DNA from: Hemileia vastatrix
Lineage: Eukaryota > Basidiomycota > Pucciniomycetes > Pucciniales > Zaghouaniaceae
Assembly: GCA_030280995.1 (NCBI GenBank)
Contig: JASXTE010000017.1
Span: forward strand, 18,742,498-18,806,497
Length of the DNA stretch: 64,000 nucleotides
Direction of reading: 5' to 3'
Shown here: positions 34,428 to 45,906 of the stretch, piece after piece
How the letters are laid out: each line of letters opens with the position of its first letter
Numbering within the stretch: the first letter of the stretch is position 1
Made by a program: the position numbers and the translations under genes
Notes under the pieces: generated by a model
The model's input: only the letters and a program-made list of their open reading frames with translations
Database searches by the model: none
Told to the model about the DNA's origin: nothing

Positions 34428-34580
34428 ATTTGATTTCTCTAGACTTTAAAAGAAATTACTTGATACTTGGACTTTTAGCCTTCAAGAGGCTTTTTTTTTG
34501 GAACTCTTATTGATTTTATTATTTAGCCTGCAAGAGGATTGCTTATTTTAACGGTTTAAACGCTTACTTATGCTTTTAGG

Positions 34581-35777
34581 ATGTCTTCTGCTTCTGGATC
34601 TGGTTTGTCTCTTCCTATGATACCATCAGTTAGGATTGTTTCTTGGGTTGGGCCAAAGTTTTCTGAAAATTATTTAATGGGATTTTTACATAGGTATGAA
34701 ACTGCAGCTGCGATTGATGGTGCTTTACCTTTGGATACGGTTAAGCAGATTAGGTTCTTTATTGTGGAATGAGAGGTGGAAAAGGAGGTTATTTCTATAA
34801 ATGGTTATAAAGATCAAGATTGGGGAAAGCTGACGATGAATATGGAAAAAAGGTGGCCAAAGGATTATTCATTGGAGGATCTGAAGGATATAGCTAGGAA
34901 ATGAAAATCAAAAGGTGGTGTAGAATCTCTGGGTCAGTATCATTAGTTTATGGTTGAATTCCAGGCAGTTCTGGATTATTTGTTGGAGTATGAAATTTTA
35001 TTTCATGATAATGCAGCAAAGCATGTTTATTGGGGTGCTATGGGGGAAAAGGTTACGAAAGATGTTTTGATGGTGCTTATTAAAGCAAATTTAATAAAGG
35101 ATCTCCCAGATGGAGAAAATAAGATTCCTGGTATGGAGGTGCTAAAGAAGGTTATTTTGGAACATCTGGATACTCATAACTCTGTTGATCTGGACTCTGG
35201 AGAAGACACTGTGGTTGCTCAAGAGATAGAAGAGGATGGTGTAAAAGAACTAGTTTCTGTTGAAATTTTGGCTTCAGCCATTCCTGAAGATTTTGTTCAG
35301 CCTGAAGATATTTTTTTTGTTGACTATTCTGTTGGGAAAGAAGAGGTTTCTGAAGATGAAGATATTATTGTCACTGATGATGAAACTTTGGATGATGGGG
35401 ATAATTTTTTGTTGGATGATACGGAATCAGATTTAGAGGAATATTTACGTCAGGCTTTTTCTTCAAAAGCAAAGACTGTCTGCTATTCAGATGTGGATAT
35501 GGTTTATGAATCTGGTATATGTATGGTGGATTTGTTTCAATCTCAGGAAGAGATTTTTATGGAGGATATGGTTTTCCCTGCACCAATAGAGAGTGTAGTG
35601 CCATTGAATAATAGGGTGCATAAAGTGGATGCACTCATATTTTGGAAAAAGTTAGTTTATTTTTTATGTCAATTTGTAGGACAAATTCCGAGGATTTATT
35701 TTTGGGGTTTATGGAATCGGTGGATAAGCCCTTGGGGCAAAATTATGGGTTATCTCCTGGGGATATTAAGAATTTAA
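34581..35777 (+). pseudogene. Element D gag, no zinc knuckle or protease
   Basis: ATG at 34581. One frame continues to 35777 through three in-frame stops (TGA 34770, TGA 34902, TAG about 34945). The N-terminus (SVRIVSWVGPKFSENYLMGFLHRYETAAAIDG, then DTVKQIRFFI) matches the gag starts of C and F. The capsid part reaches GMEVLKKVILEHLDTHNS. Where C and F carry a zinc knuckle and protease, D has only an acidic stretch (IIVTDDETLDDGDNFLLDD) and a hydrophobic tail. D therefore seems to have lost protease and nucleic-acid binding, or its gag was rearranged. Confidence 0.78.
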
Positions 35778-35962
35778 TTCCTCCAAAATGAGGATAAACT
35801 ACCTAAAATTGGCTTAAATTTTCTTTTGTTATAATTTCTTCAATTTATACAGGATTCAAATTATTATGGAAACCCTCATTTTTTGGGGTAGCTGGGGCTG
35901 ATCACTCTAATGTTGCAATCTCTCCCCAGGATGAGATCACAGATTGCAATAGGTCAGTTCAC
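35778..35962 (+). promoter_or_regulatory. Element D gag-pol spacer: hairpin motif plus conserved stem-loop
   Basis: CCTC-CAAAAT-GAGG then ATAAACT (35780-35800) follows the gag stop. At 35913-35949, TTGCAATC pairs with GATTGCAA (eight pairs), enclosing TCTC/GAGA (35921-35924 with 35933-35936) and a TCACA bulge. Element F has a matching structure at 62557-62596 with a different but still complementary outer stem, and element C a weaker one. Confidence 0.65.
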
Positions 35963-37624
35963 ATGGAGATAATTCAAGTGGATTATCAATTATTTTCTGT
36001 TAATAATACGTTAAATTGTTATTATGTCTTCAAATTTTTGGTTTGTCTCACTTCTCTGTCAAGTTTTTCAATTACGTTCAAGAATGGATCAAGAGGGAAG
36101 ATGGGAAATATTATGTTGAATAAAAATTGGAATGGTTTATTTTCTGACCTCCAGCAAGAGGGTAAAATGCAATTATTTCATCAAAATTATATAAAAAATC
36201 TTAGTATAAATAAAACACTAGAAAATAATTTTTGTGATAATTCAATTCCGGTCCTCCAGCAAGAGGATAACCTGCCAGATTTTTTTACGGGTGATTTTAT
36301 GATGGATAAGGGAATTAAAGGTGTTGGAAAAGTTGTTGATAAACTAGACAAAGGAAAAGAGAGAAAGGTTAAATTTAATAAAAATATACAATATTATTCT
36401 ACTTATTTTGACTCTGATTCTGACAATGAAGAACACTCTATCAATAAAATTTTTAACGGCAATACAAAAATAAATATTTTACCTCAAGCTTATGTATATG
36501 TGGAGGCAGAAAAACATAAGAAGGTAGAAAACAAAATCGGACCAATTAATGAACCGCTACCCGCTGAATTAAATCCACCTTTGAGAAGACAAAGGCTAAA
36601 AAGAGATCTATATGAATGTCCCTTGGTGATGAATCTGCCTGAATTTTCTGAAACGTCAAGAATCACTTTTGATAGATTAGGTGTTGTTAATTTTGGACCT
36701 GATGGTTGGTTGTATGGAGAAGAGAGAAAGTTGTTGTTGGATGTGATGGTCAAGGGAGAGAAGGCCATTGCTTTTGTGGAAGAGGAAAGAAGTGTGTTGA
36801 AGCATTCCTATGGGGAGCCTTACAAGATTCCTGTAGTATGTCATGAACCATGGCAGCAAAAACCAATCCCAATTCCGGCTGCATTAAAAGAAGCTTATAT
36901 CAAAGTTATCAGAGAACAGATTTGCACTGGACTGTATGAGAAATCATCATCAAGTTATTCTAGTCCAGTATTTTGTGTCAAGAAACCAAATGGCAAACTT
37001 AGAGTAGTTCATGAACCTAGGGGATTAAATAGGGTAACAATAAAGGATGCTGGTATACCACCTAGTGCTGAGAAGTTTGTGGAAGCGTTTTCAGGGAGAG
37101 TGTGTTATGGTTTAAGAGATATTATGGGGGGATATGATGAGATAGAGTTGCATCCAGACTCTAGGACTCTCACTACTTTTGATACACCGCTAGGACAATT
37201 AAAATTGACAAGATTACCTCAAGGAGCAACAAATTTAGTTGCCATTTATCAAGCTCAGATGGCTTGGATTCTTCAAGATGAAATTCCTCAATATGCTGTA
37301 TTCTTTATTGACAATGGAGGAATTAAAGGACCTTCAACAGGTTATGATAATGAAGTATTGGAGGAGAACCCAGGGATACAAAGATTCATCTGGGAGTATG
37401 CAATTATGTTAGAGAGGATCTTGTTTAGAATTGAAGAAGCTGGTTTAACTATTTTGGGTTCAAAATTTTCATGTTGTGTGCCAGCTTTAGAGATTTTAGG
37501 TCATGTGGTATGTAGAGAGGGTAGAATTATGCCCAAGAAAAAAGTGAATAAAATTCAGTCCTGGCCAAGACCCAAGAATACGACCAATGTTAGGGGGTTT
37601 TTAGGCATATGTGTTTATGTTTAA
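35963..37624 (+). pseudogene. Element D reverse transcriptase with conserved leader
   Basis: The first 60 residues (MEIIQVDYQ..., then a hydrophobic stretch ending SSFSITF) match a frame at the same place in F (62610). Two hairpin-motif copies at 36148 and 36253 encode LQQEGKM and LQQEDNL. RT motifs: SSPVFCVKKPNGKLRVVHE, CYGLRDIMGGYDEI, LPQGATNLVAIYQAQM and FIDNGGIKGP. The second Asp of FIDD is Asn (AAT at 37323-37325), a one-base change expected to abolish polymerisation. A TAA at 37622 ends the frame, which continues beyond it. Confidence 0.87.
36148..36274 (+). repeat. Two hairpin-motif copies in element D pol leader
   Basis: CCTC-CAGCAA-GAGG then GTAAAAT (36148-36168), and TCCTC/GAGGA around CAGCAA then TAACCTG (36252-36274). 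Confidence 0.7.
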
Positions 37625-38594
37625 ATTTTAATCAAGGACTTTTCTTCATTGGAGGCTCCGTTTAGAAAGTTAACGAGAAAGGATGCAGACTGGGAGTGGT
37701 ATGAAGAATATGTGAAGGCGTTTGAGAGGTTGAAGAAGGTTGTGGGAAAAGATATTGTCCTGCACAAGTTAGATTATGGAAAAGATGCTGGTAGGATTTA
37801 TTTAGCAGTTGACTCAAGTCAGATTGCTGCTGGGGCGGTCTTGTCTCAAATGGATAAAGCTGGTTACATTATGCCAGTTAGGTATGAATCTGTGGTATTC
37901 ACCAAAGTCAAATCAAGATATTCTCAGCCAGCGTGGAACTGTGTGGAGTGGCAAAAATTTAAAGAAACTTCAAAATGTTTTGTGGGGCAAACAATTCAAA
38001 TTGAAAGTGGATGCAAAATCTTTAATTCAAATGATTAATTCCCCAAGTTTACCAAATGCACCTATGACTAGATGGGTAGCATTCATTCAAAATTTTTCTT
38101 TTGATTTAGTTCACAAGCCTGGAAAAACTTTTACTATGCCAGATGGTTTGTCAAGAAGACCACCCACTGAAGATAATTCAGACTCAGAAGAGTTCAATGA
38201 AGATATACCTATGATTAAAGCCAGCACTAAAGGAGCTGAAGACTTTCCATACCTCCCCTATGAGGTTAAACTGGCAGGACTTTTGTGTATAGATGATTTT
38301 GATGAAGACCTCCACCAAGAGGATAAACTGGAAAATTATTATTATGTTGATAAAATTGATGAAATTGGTGTAAATAAATTTTGTAAAAAAGAGGTAGAAG
38401 AAGATGAAAGTCTATATGTGGATGAGAATTATGTGATAGTATGGGATGGTAGTATATTGGTTAGTGGTGTATATGTTGAAAGTTTAGAAAATTTGGTAAA
38501 GCAGAGGTTGGAAGATGATGATGAAGAAGGAGATACTAAAAATGGTGGTAAAGAGGTTGATAAAAATTTGGTTCAAAAGAGATTTGAAGTTTAA
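37625..38594 (+). pseudogene. Element D RNase H and acidic linker
   Basis: Continues pol in the same frame to 38038: connection region, then AVDSSQIAAGAVLSQMDKAG with the first RNase H Asp. A frameshift near 37980 moves reading to the frame ending at 38594, which holds LKVDAKSLIQMI, MTRWVAFIQNFSFDLVHKPG and MPDGLSRRP. The linker after it is acidic and carries two hairpin motifs (38251 and 38309), encoding LPYEVKLAG and LHQEDKLEN. Confidence 0.82.
38251..38331 (+). repeat. Two hairpin-motif copies in element D linker
   Basis: ACCTC/GAGGT around CCCTAT then TAAACTGG (38251-38274), and CCTC/GAGG around CACCAA then ATAAACTGG (38309-38331). Confidence 0.75.
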
Positions 38595-38651
38595 AAATTT
38601 AAAGATGAAAATTTTCATTCGTTTATCGATCAAACTCAATCAAAGAATCTT

Positions 38652-40039
38652 ATGGCTCATGCAAATGCAGGTGATATAGGTGATAGGGAAGTGCCCTTGG
38701 ATGTTATTTTATTGAATTTTAAAGATGAGGTCTGGGAACAGACTGAGTTTTATTATGTTTTGGTAAAATATTTGTTGACTCTGAAAAGGCCAGAGGAATT
38801 TGATGATGATGACTGGAAGGCTATCAAAAGGAAGACCCCAGAATTTTATATATCTGGACAAAGATTGATGAAAAGGAGGTTTCCAAATCCTCAAGTAGTA
38901 GTTTCTCAAAATAAAGGGCAAGAGTTGGTTATGAAAGCACTGCATGAAGATCTTGGTCATAGGGGAATGAGCGAGACATATAGAAGAATTACTGATAGAT
39001 TTTGGTAGCCTGGTATGAAGATGGCTGTTAAGAAATGGGCTCAGTCATGTGAAGAATTTCAAAGAAGGATTTATCTAAGGCCAAAATTACCTGGACAGGC
39101 AACCGGTGAAAACACTCTTTTTGGTGGGGTTAGTTTGGATGCTGTTCATATAAAAGAGGGGATATATAAATATTTAATTGTAGCCAGAGATGATTTATCT
39201 GGTTGGGTAGAGGCAGCGCCTATTATTAATTTAAATTCCAAAAATTTGTCAGATTTCTTGTTATGGATTGGGTGTATAGATATGGGGTTATGAAATTGGT
39301 AATGGTTGATGGAGGACCTGAATTTGGGGCAGAATTTAGGGAAGCTATATCAAAGGTTGGATCAAATGTTAGGGTAGCAACCCCTTATTATCCTGAAGCT
39401 GAAGGAATGGTTGAGGGAGGGAATCAAGTTATAAAGGATGCATTAGTTAAAATGTGTGGAGCTAGTGCTGAAAAATGGAGGCACTATTTACCCTTAGTAT
39501 TATTTGCTGACAGAATCACTGCCAAAAGGACAACTGGATATTTACCCTACAAACTAGTTTTCGGACAAAAATCAGTTTTACCAGTTGATTTGGAAGCTGA
39601 ATCATATCTTGGAGTAGATTGGGACATAGTCAAGACTACTGAAGAGTTATTATGTGCAAGAATGATGCAGCTGAAGAAGAAAGAAGAATTCTTAGAAAAG
39701 GCATATTCTAGTATGATGAAAATCAGAAATCAGTCAGTAAGGTATTGGGATGAAAGATTAGCACACAGGCTCAGGAAACCTTTGAAGACTGGAGATATGG
39801 TTTTGGTGTATAATATAATTTTTGAAAGCCAGTGGGGGAAGATGTTTGCAGATAGGTGGAATGGACCGTATAAAGTCAGAGAACAGGTGTCTGGCGGTTC
39901 ATATGTTTTGGAAGAATTGGATGGAGTAGTTTTAAAGAAGAGGGTAGCGGCCAATCAAGTCAAACGGTTCTATCCTAGGGGCACCCGGAGTGCTGAAAGT
40001 TTACTCTGCAATGAGGATAAACTAAACAAAATAAAATAA
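38652..40039 (+). pseudogene. Element D integrase
   Basis: The zinc region reads ALHEDLGHRG then SCEEFQRR: both His and the first Cys are kept, but the second Cys is Phe, as in element C. A TAG at 39006 follows DRFW. The DDE core shows SLDAVHIKEG (Asp), VDGGPEFG (Asp) and EAEGMVEGGNQ (Glu). A frameshift near 39260 leads into the 39263 frame. The C-terminal module has DMVLVYNIIFESQ, DRWNGPYKVREQ and GGSYVLEELDG. The frame ends near a hairpin motif encoding LCNEDKL. Confidence 0.87.
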
Positions 40040-40184
40040 AATAATTCATTATCAAGTTTAACTCCGAAAATGAGGGTAAACTATTTCTAAAATTGTTTGA
40101 AGGTGAAACTTCGAAAGGAGAATAAACTACATAATCGATTAAATAAAATTTTGTCAAAGCTTAACTCCGGAATGAGGATAAACT
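40003..40184 (+). repeat. Four hairpin-motif copies after element D pol
   Basis: At 40004 (CTC-TGCAAT-GAG), 40062 (CTC-CGAAAAT-GAG, seven-base loop), 40107 (CTTC-GAAA-GGAG, short loop, one G-T pair) and 40165 (CTC-CGGAAT-GAG), each followed within four bases by TAAACT. They form a loose tandem series with spacing of 45-60 nt. Confidence 0.7.
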
Positions 40185-41297
40185 ACTTTCTTATTTACAA
40201 ATATTACTGTCATTTTACTATGGTATGGGAGACAAAACCGTTAACAAAATCTTACAACATTTATGAAGACAATTTTTTGAAAATTCTTAAAACTCTTAAA
40301 AGCTATAAAAATTAAGGAGAAGATCTATGTCGGAATGATAAATTTTTTTGGTAGAAGCGTTCACAGGGGAACCTTCTGAATTAAATATTGGCAGTTTTGG
40401 GGGTAATTGATGGGCTGGCTGCTCTATACACAATTACCTCACAATGTTCATTATTAATTTTTCCCTGTTTCTAGTTGAACCCTGGCTTTGCTTTTGATCT
40501 ATAAGAAGTCCGCTAAGACTATAAACTGGAACGTACAAAGAGACAATTCTCCCACTGCCAGATTCAAGATTCTTTTTTATTTTTATTTTTGTTATTTCTT
40601 TTATGTTAGATTTTTATATAATGAAATATATTTTTCTTTCATTTTAATTTTATAATACTATAAAATATTGTTAAGGGTGATTCTCACTGGTGGTCTTTAA
40701 TCATTTTTACAAATTGGAGGGAGCCCACCCAGTGATCATTATCATAAATTTTTATTTTTCTAAGTTTTCATTTATTAATTTTGTATTTTAAATTTCTCAA
40801 AATTGTGTAACCAGATCAAGTTGCACTTGGATGTAGGTATGATGTTGAGGATATGGCTCATCAATTGGCCAGGGGGCATCTTTTAAATTTTAAAATTTTA
40901 CATTTCATAAATTTTATATTTCAAATTTTTTTATCATTCTTTTTTAAAAAAAATTAAATTTAAAAAATTTTTTCATATCAATCTTTTATAAACTTTTATT
41001 ATTTTCATCATTTTTTAAAAAAAAAAACAAATAAAAAATAAATATATAAATAAAATAATAAAATAAAATAAAATAAAATAAAAAATAAGAAAAATAAAAT
41101 AAAATTTAAAATTAGAGTAGTTTTTTAATGTATACTTCTTTTTTATGTTTCATTTTATATTCCATTCAGGATGGCTAGTTAACCAGAAATAATCAAATTT
41201 AAGAAGAATTATCCTTGGAAGAAGCTCTATCTGAAGAATTTGGAGCTGATTTGACAGTTATCCAGAAAGCTGAATTGATTTGTTGGTATTGGGAAAT
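40185..41297 (+). other. Element D spacer, AT-rich
   Basis: No gene seen. Contains T-rich stretches and a degenerate AAAAT/AAATA tandem tract around 41015-41100. It separates pol from the antisense gene. Confidence 0.5.
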
Positions 41298-43480
41298 TCA
41301 AAGCCAGTTGGCTATTTTTAGTTGATCCCTCAAAATTTTCTCTCTGAACCATACCTCAGTTTGATCAGAAGGATGATAATGATGAAAATAAGTTAAAATA
41401 TTATTGAAATTAGGTAAAAGGTGATGTCCAACTAGATGAATAGGGACCTGGGGATAACTAGGACCAGGTAAAGGAAGCTCATACGCTGATGAATGAATGG
41501 GTGAAGCATTGGACACTGGAATTATGGAGCAAGAGTCAAGTTTATAAATATGATCTAATCAAGATAAAAGGGATACTAACTGCTATCAACATAGTCAAGA
41601 TCAAGCCTAAAAGTCTTACTGGGAATAGGAATTGGTGTTTTTAGAGATGTGAAAGGGTTGATAATTTTTGAAGGAGGTTTGGAATTTGAGCTGGGTCTTT
41701 TAGAGGATTTTTTGGAGGTAGGAGAAGAAGGAAGGCTGTTGGTTCTAGATCTTTTGGGCTTGTTAATTATAATGGGTCTAGGAGAATGGATAGAATATGA
41801 AGAGGAAATATCCAATAACAGTTTAATAAAAGGAGTTTTTCTCATGGCTCTTGGAGAAATTGGAGTCCAGGGAGGATTAGAAGCAAGCCTAGATTGAAGA
41901 GAAGGAGCAGCTGGACCCAGTGTGTTTTGGGCAGGAGAGAAGTTTAGATAGGCAGAAGGGATAAATGGAGTTGGATTGTTGGAAGTAGAAGTAATAGGAG
42001 GAGGAGTTGATTTTTTTAGAATGGGATTACAGAAGGAGGCAAAAGAGGTAGCAGGAATTGGCAGGGAACCATATTTGAAGCTGGAGCATTTTCATTTCTT
42101 AATGAAGCTGGCAGAACAAGCTCTGTTATAGGTGTCAGTGTATTTAGTATATAAGTATGATTTAATAGTATTTATTAATGGTCCTACTATTTAGTGATAA
42201 ATTATATAGTGATTAAACCTCAGGGGAAGACTAATAAAATAGTTATACCCAAATAAAACTCACAATACTTGGATTTAAATGCGTGCTAGTGGTGGAAAAA
42301 AGGTAAATAGAATATAGTTATAGCTTATATAATGATAATATAAATTTATAATGGCTTTATAATATACTTCTAAATGATAATAATTGTGCTATAATGTTTA
42401 TTTAAATTTTAGTAAGTAAGTGATGTCCAATAACCGCCAAAATCCTCCCTTACTTATACAAAAATCCACTGGAGTGCACAGATCATCAATCCAGATGATG
42501 TCACTGCTATCCCCGGCAATTACAGCACTTTGAGGGCCCATAACCTCCCCATGGCGTCCACTTCTAGAAGATTCAACACCTAGACCTCCAGTAAGGACCC
42601 TCCATCACAATTAATGATAACGCAGACCCATACCATAATTAGAAAATCCAGATAAAAGTGCATACCATAAGGAAACAGGTAAAATAACTAATCCGAAAGG
42701 AATAAAATGAAACCCAAAGCATATAAAGGAGACAAATTAAATGTCCAAGCCACCAATAGCATTCCCAAGCATCCATATTAACCCAGTAATCATATCCCAA
42801 CCCATAAAGCCGTGAAAATCCATCCAAGGAAGCAGATTAAGTTGTCCAAACTGGATATATGCGCCTGAAATAGGTGTATATGCTTGTGTAGGCATTGTGA
42901 GTCCACTGGATACGTCCATATGACCTAAAATAAGCATAAAAACAAAGGTTATAGGCTATTAAGAGGCTAAAATCCACTTATAGACCTAAATATACATAAT
43001 ATACTGCATATTTCACTGAATATGAGATTTATGTATACATATAAGCTTATGTATGTCAATAATTACTTAATATCACTTAAGATAAGTATATTATGACTCC
43101 ATTAACACCTTAATAAGTATTATTAGGTTATGGATAAGCTATTTAAACTACTATAGTTTATATAATAGTGTAATAATTATATATATATGTAATATAATCA
43201 TATATATTATTGTTTTAACCTTATATTTAAAATATAAGCTTAATATGCTTAAGGTTATATTATTTTAAGTATAAGAAATACTCAGTCCTAGAGATATCTA
43301 GGCTGAAAATAGGTGTGTTTCTTAGGTTTGAAGGTATAAACACATTCCTGATGGGTGAAACAGCATTAATTGCAAGCTTGATCAGGAGAAGCAACATAGC
43401 TGGATGGAGTCATCTTGATAGGATTAAAAAGTTGTATGGAAATGCTAGATAATGGCCTGAAAATTGGGAGAAAAGGAACT
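41298..43480 (-). pseudogene. Element D antisense gene: Zn(II)2Cys6-like protein, split by a solo LTR
   Basis: Homologue of element C antisense gene 2. On the minus strand, MTPSSYVASPDQAC followed by a stop and CCFTHQEC aligns with TQYRTVPKDQACLFCKRRNFHC (C-x2-C-x6-C). After the family B LTR is set aside, RACSASFIKK, a stop and KC align with PACDNCFRYRKTC; the second Cys has become Ser. Fourteen residues separate the two halves, exactly as in C. Then come a Pro/Ser/Lys-rich region (41845-41620), a possible GTAAGA...CCAG intron (41516-41619) and a last exon ending TGA at 41298. That exon resembles C's last exon (YPQVPIHLVGHHL against GWVPIPLPFVHSM). The two elements are well diverged elsewhere, so the gene predates their split. 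Confidence 0.62.
42133..43308 (-). mobile_element. Solo LTR, family B, inverted copy (TSD ATAGG)
   Basis: Reverse-complement match to 18388-19564 along its whole length (1176 against 1177 bp). ATAGG flanks both sides (42128-42132 and 43309-43313). It lies inside element D's antisense gene between the two zinc half-clusters, so it arrived after D. Confidence 0.88.
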
Positions 43481-43536
43481 GGTGGAAAGATATGGACTCT
43501 GGATGGAAAAAGGTGTTGGAATCGATCAAAAGTTTT

Positions 43537-43770
43537 GTCCACCATGACCTTAAACTGGAAAGTTTATCATTCTTTGGTCCCCTATGACCCTAAACTGGAA
43601 AATCACTCATTATTTATCCTCTATCCCATTAAACTAGCAATTCAATGGTTATTGGGACAATTTGAAAGGGATTTACAAGATGGGTCCCCCATGACCATAA
43701 ACTGGTATATTCTATGCAATTCTATGCACTCATTTAAATTTATCACTTTCCACCAAGACATCTAAACTGG
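43537..43770 (+). repeat. Hairpin-motif cluster with GTC/GAC stems (element D)
   Basis: GTC-CACCAT-GAC (43537-43548), GGTC-CCCTAT-GACC (43576-43589), GGTC-CCCCAT-GACC (43683-43696) and a weak TTC-CACCAA-GAC (43748), each followed closely by TAAACTGG. A further degenerate copy lies at about 43618. Relative to the CCTC/GAGG copies, both stem strands changed together. Confidence 0.78.
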
Positions 43771-44632
43771 TAATGCAAAATTTTTTGATGAAGGCTATTC
43801 AATTAACAATCAACAAATTATTTAATTTGTTACCGGTACTCAAATTTTAAAAAGAGGCATATGTTTAATTTGGAAAATGAAGTGGATAATATTGTGGAGG
43901 TGATGGATGATGAATGATAATTATGGTGCTAAAAATGGTGAAAATATGGTGATTATTATTATTTAAAAGATGAGTTATTAAAGGTGGTCTATTTGAATGT
44001 TGTGATGATAAAATTTTTGAAGGAGGATATGGTAGTTGGAAAAGTAGTATGCCTAGAATAGGATAAATGGTATGAAGCTTGGAGGACCTTATGGTGAGAA
44101 TTGGATCAAGTATTCGGCTCAATCAAAGAGAATGGAATCAGGAGTATTTGGATCATTTGATGAGAATGGAATCAAGTATTCAGCTCAGTAGGTGTGGAGC
44201 CTACACTCTTAATGCATATGAGTAGAGAATTGTATAGGGTAGTCTGAAGGGATTAAAACCTTGCTCTCAGTAGTTGGAAGCATCACAAGGCAAATAGATT
44301 TTATTTCAAAATGAAAAATTATGAAGAAATCAATTTAAAATAATTTAATATGAAGAAAAGATCAGCATTCATTTTTACTAAAGTACTAAACTATGAGATT
44401 AAAACAAATAATTTTGCTGAAATTTTTCTACATCATCATCAAAACTCTCAATCAACAATCTTCTCTTCATTAAATCTTCATGATTATTGGCAAGAGTGTC
44501 TTGGAAGTAGAAATAAGTTTATGTAGTTGGAGTGGGATGTTGAAGAAATGATGAAGAGATAAATATGGTGAAAATAAAAGTAGGATTATATATTGATCAA
44601 ACTTGAAAAATTCAAAGAATGAGGAAATTCAT
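43771..44632. other. Element D pre-LTR spacer
   Basis: No convincing gene. An 85-codon minus-strand frame (43865-44122) shows no recognisable motif, and the counterpart of element C antisense gene 1 was looked for here and not found. Confidence 0.5.
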
Positions 44633-44643
44633 TGGTGGAAGGA
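44633..44643 (+). promoter_or_regulatory. Element D polypurine tract
   Basis: GGTGGAAGGA lies immediately before the 3' LTR start. Confidence 0.7.
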
Positions 44644-45219
44644 TGTGGCATTTTGAATCTTAGTACGACTCTAAAAGTCTATTTTGAATGTTTATTGGGA
44701 ATAGTACGGTGATCGGTTTAAAATATTTTATTATTAAACAAAAATGAAGTTGACAAAGTCAAGAAATAAATATTTGGTCGGATTTATCAATTTCACAAGT
44801 CATATGATCTTTTACGGCAGCAAAATTAAATTTAATGAAAGTCAAGAAGCTCAAGAACCTTGGGGAATATTTCCTTAATTTTTACTATTTTTCATATATT
44901 TTTAATTGATTTTAAAAGATTTATTAAATTATTTACGTTTTTCAATAATTGCTTAATTTTGATGATTTTTTACAGGGTGAATAGAGCTGCGCAGACTACA
45001 AAAAATAGTTAGGAATGTTAAAGAGAAGTAGCTCTATCTTTTGTTCTTTTTTTAGATTTTTTATTATAGATTTAAGGTTCTAATTGAGTCCGGAGGTCCT
45101 GAAAAGCTCTGTACAAACTCCGGACGAGCTCCGGAAAAGCTCCATTCAAACTCCAGACGAGCTCTGGAAGAGCTCTGGTTGCGCTCCAGAGGGAAAATAG
45201 GCACATGACTGGATATTAT
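44644..45219 (+). repeat. Element D 3' LTR, left part
   Basis: Matches 33304 onward. It stops at ATTAT (45215-45219), where the copia element is inserted. The palindromic CTCCGGA/AGCTCC cluster (about 45088-45190) has an extra unit compared with the 5' LTR. Confidence 0.88.
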
Positions 45220-45906
45220 TGTTAGAATTGACGCAATGACTTTTCCTCCCTTTTTGTCTTCTCACCTTTTGTCACTTAGTAATTACACTCCTATTAGCAA
45301 TTCCTGCATAACTGTCCCTTGTATTTACACCCATCACGAAAATGTTTAGTAATAGCTTTTTCTGATAGATCACGCATTTGAGCGTATCTACTTTTCCCTG
45401 CTTACCACATTAATTAGAAATTAATCAACCCACTACATGTAACTAATCATCGCACCTGCAGTAGACATTGGTCTCTTGAGGTTAAATAGGGTCTATCGAC
45501 TACTATCTTTCCTCAGTTAACCAACGACTCCTGCAGGTGTGTATTTCTTATCTTTCTCTCCTCCTTCCCGTTATTTACTATCCTCTATCTCATGATCCTT
45601 AGGTATTTACTGCTTCGTACTCCCTTGAGCTCATTCACCTGCTTACTTGGGATTACTATTGCTGCCCTAAGGTACTTTTTACACTTTCCTTGTCTTATCC
45701 TATACAAACTGTCTAGTCCACTTGCAATATAACAGTTAACCAACGACTCCTGCAGGTATTTACTGCTTCATACTCCCTTGAGCTCATCCACCTGCTTACT
45801 TGGGATTACTATTGCTTCCCTAAGGTATTTACTGCTTCGTACTCCCTTGAGCTCATCCACCTGCTTACTTGGGATTACTATTGCTGCCCTAAGTCCTTGT
45901 CTTACA
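45220..45906 (+). repeat. Copia 5' LTR with internal 69-bp repeats
   Basis: Contains a 69-bp unit three times (45602-45670, 45755-45823, 45824-45892; the last two directly adjacent), beginning GGTATTTACTGCTTC. A shorter repeat, CAGTTAACCAACGACTCC, occurs twice. Confidence 0.92.
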
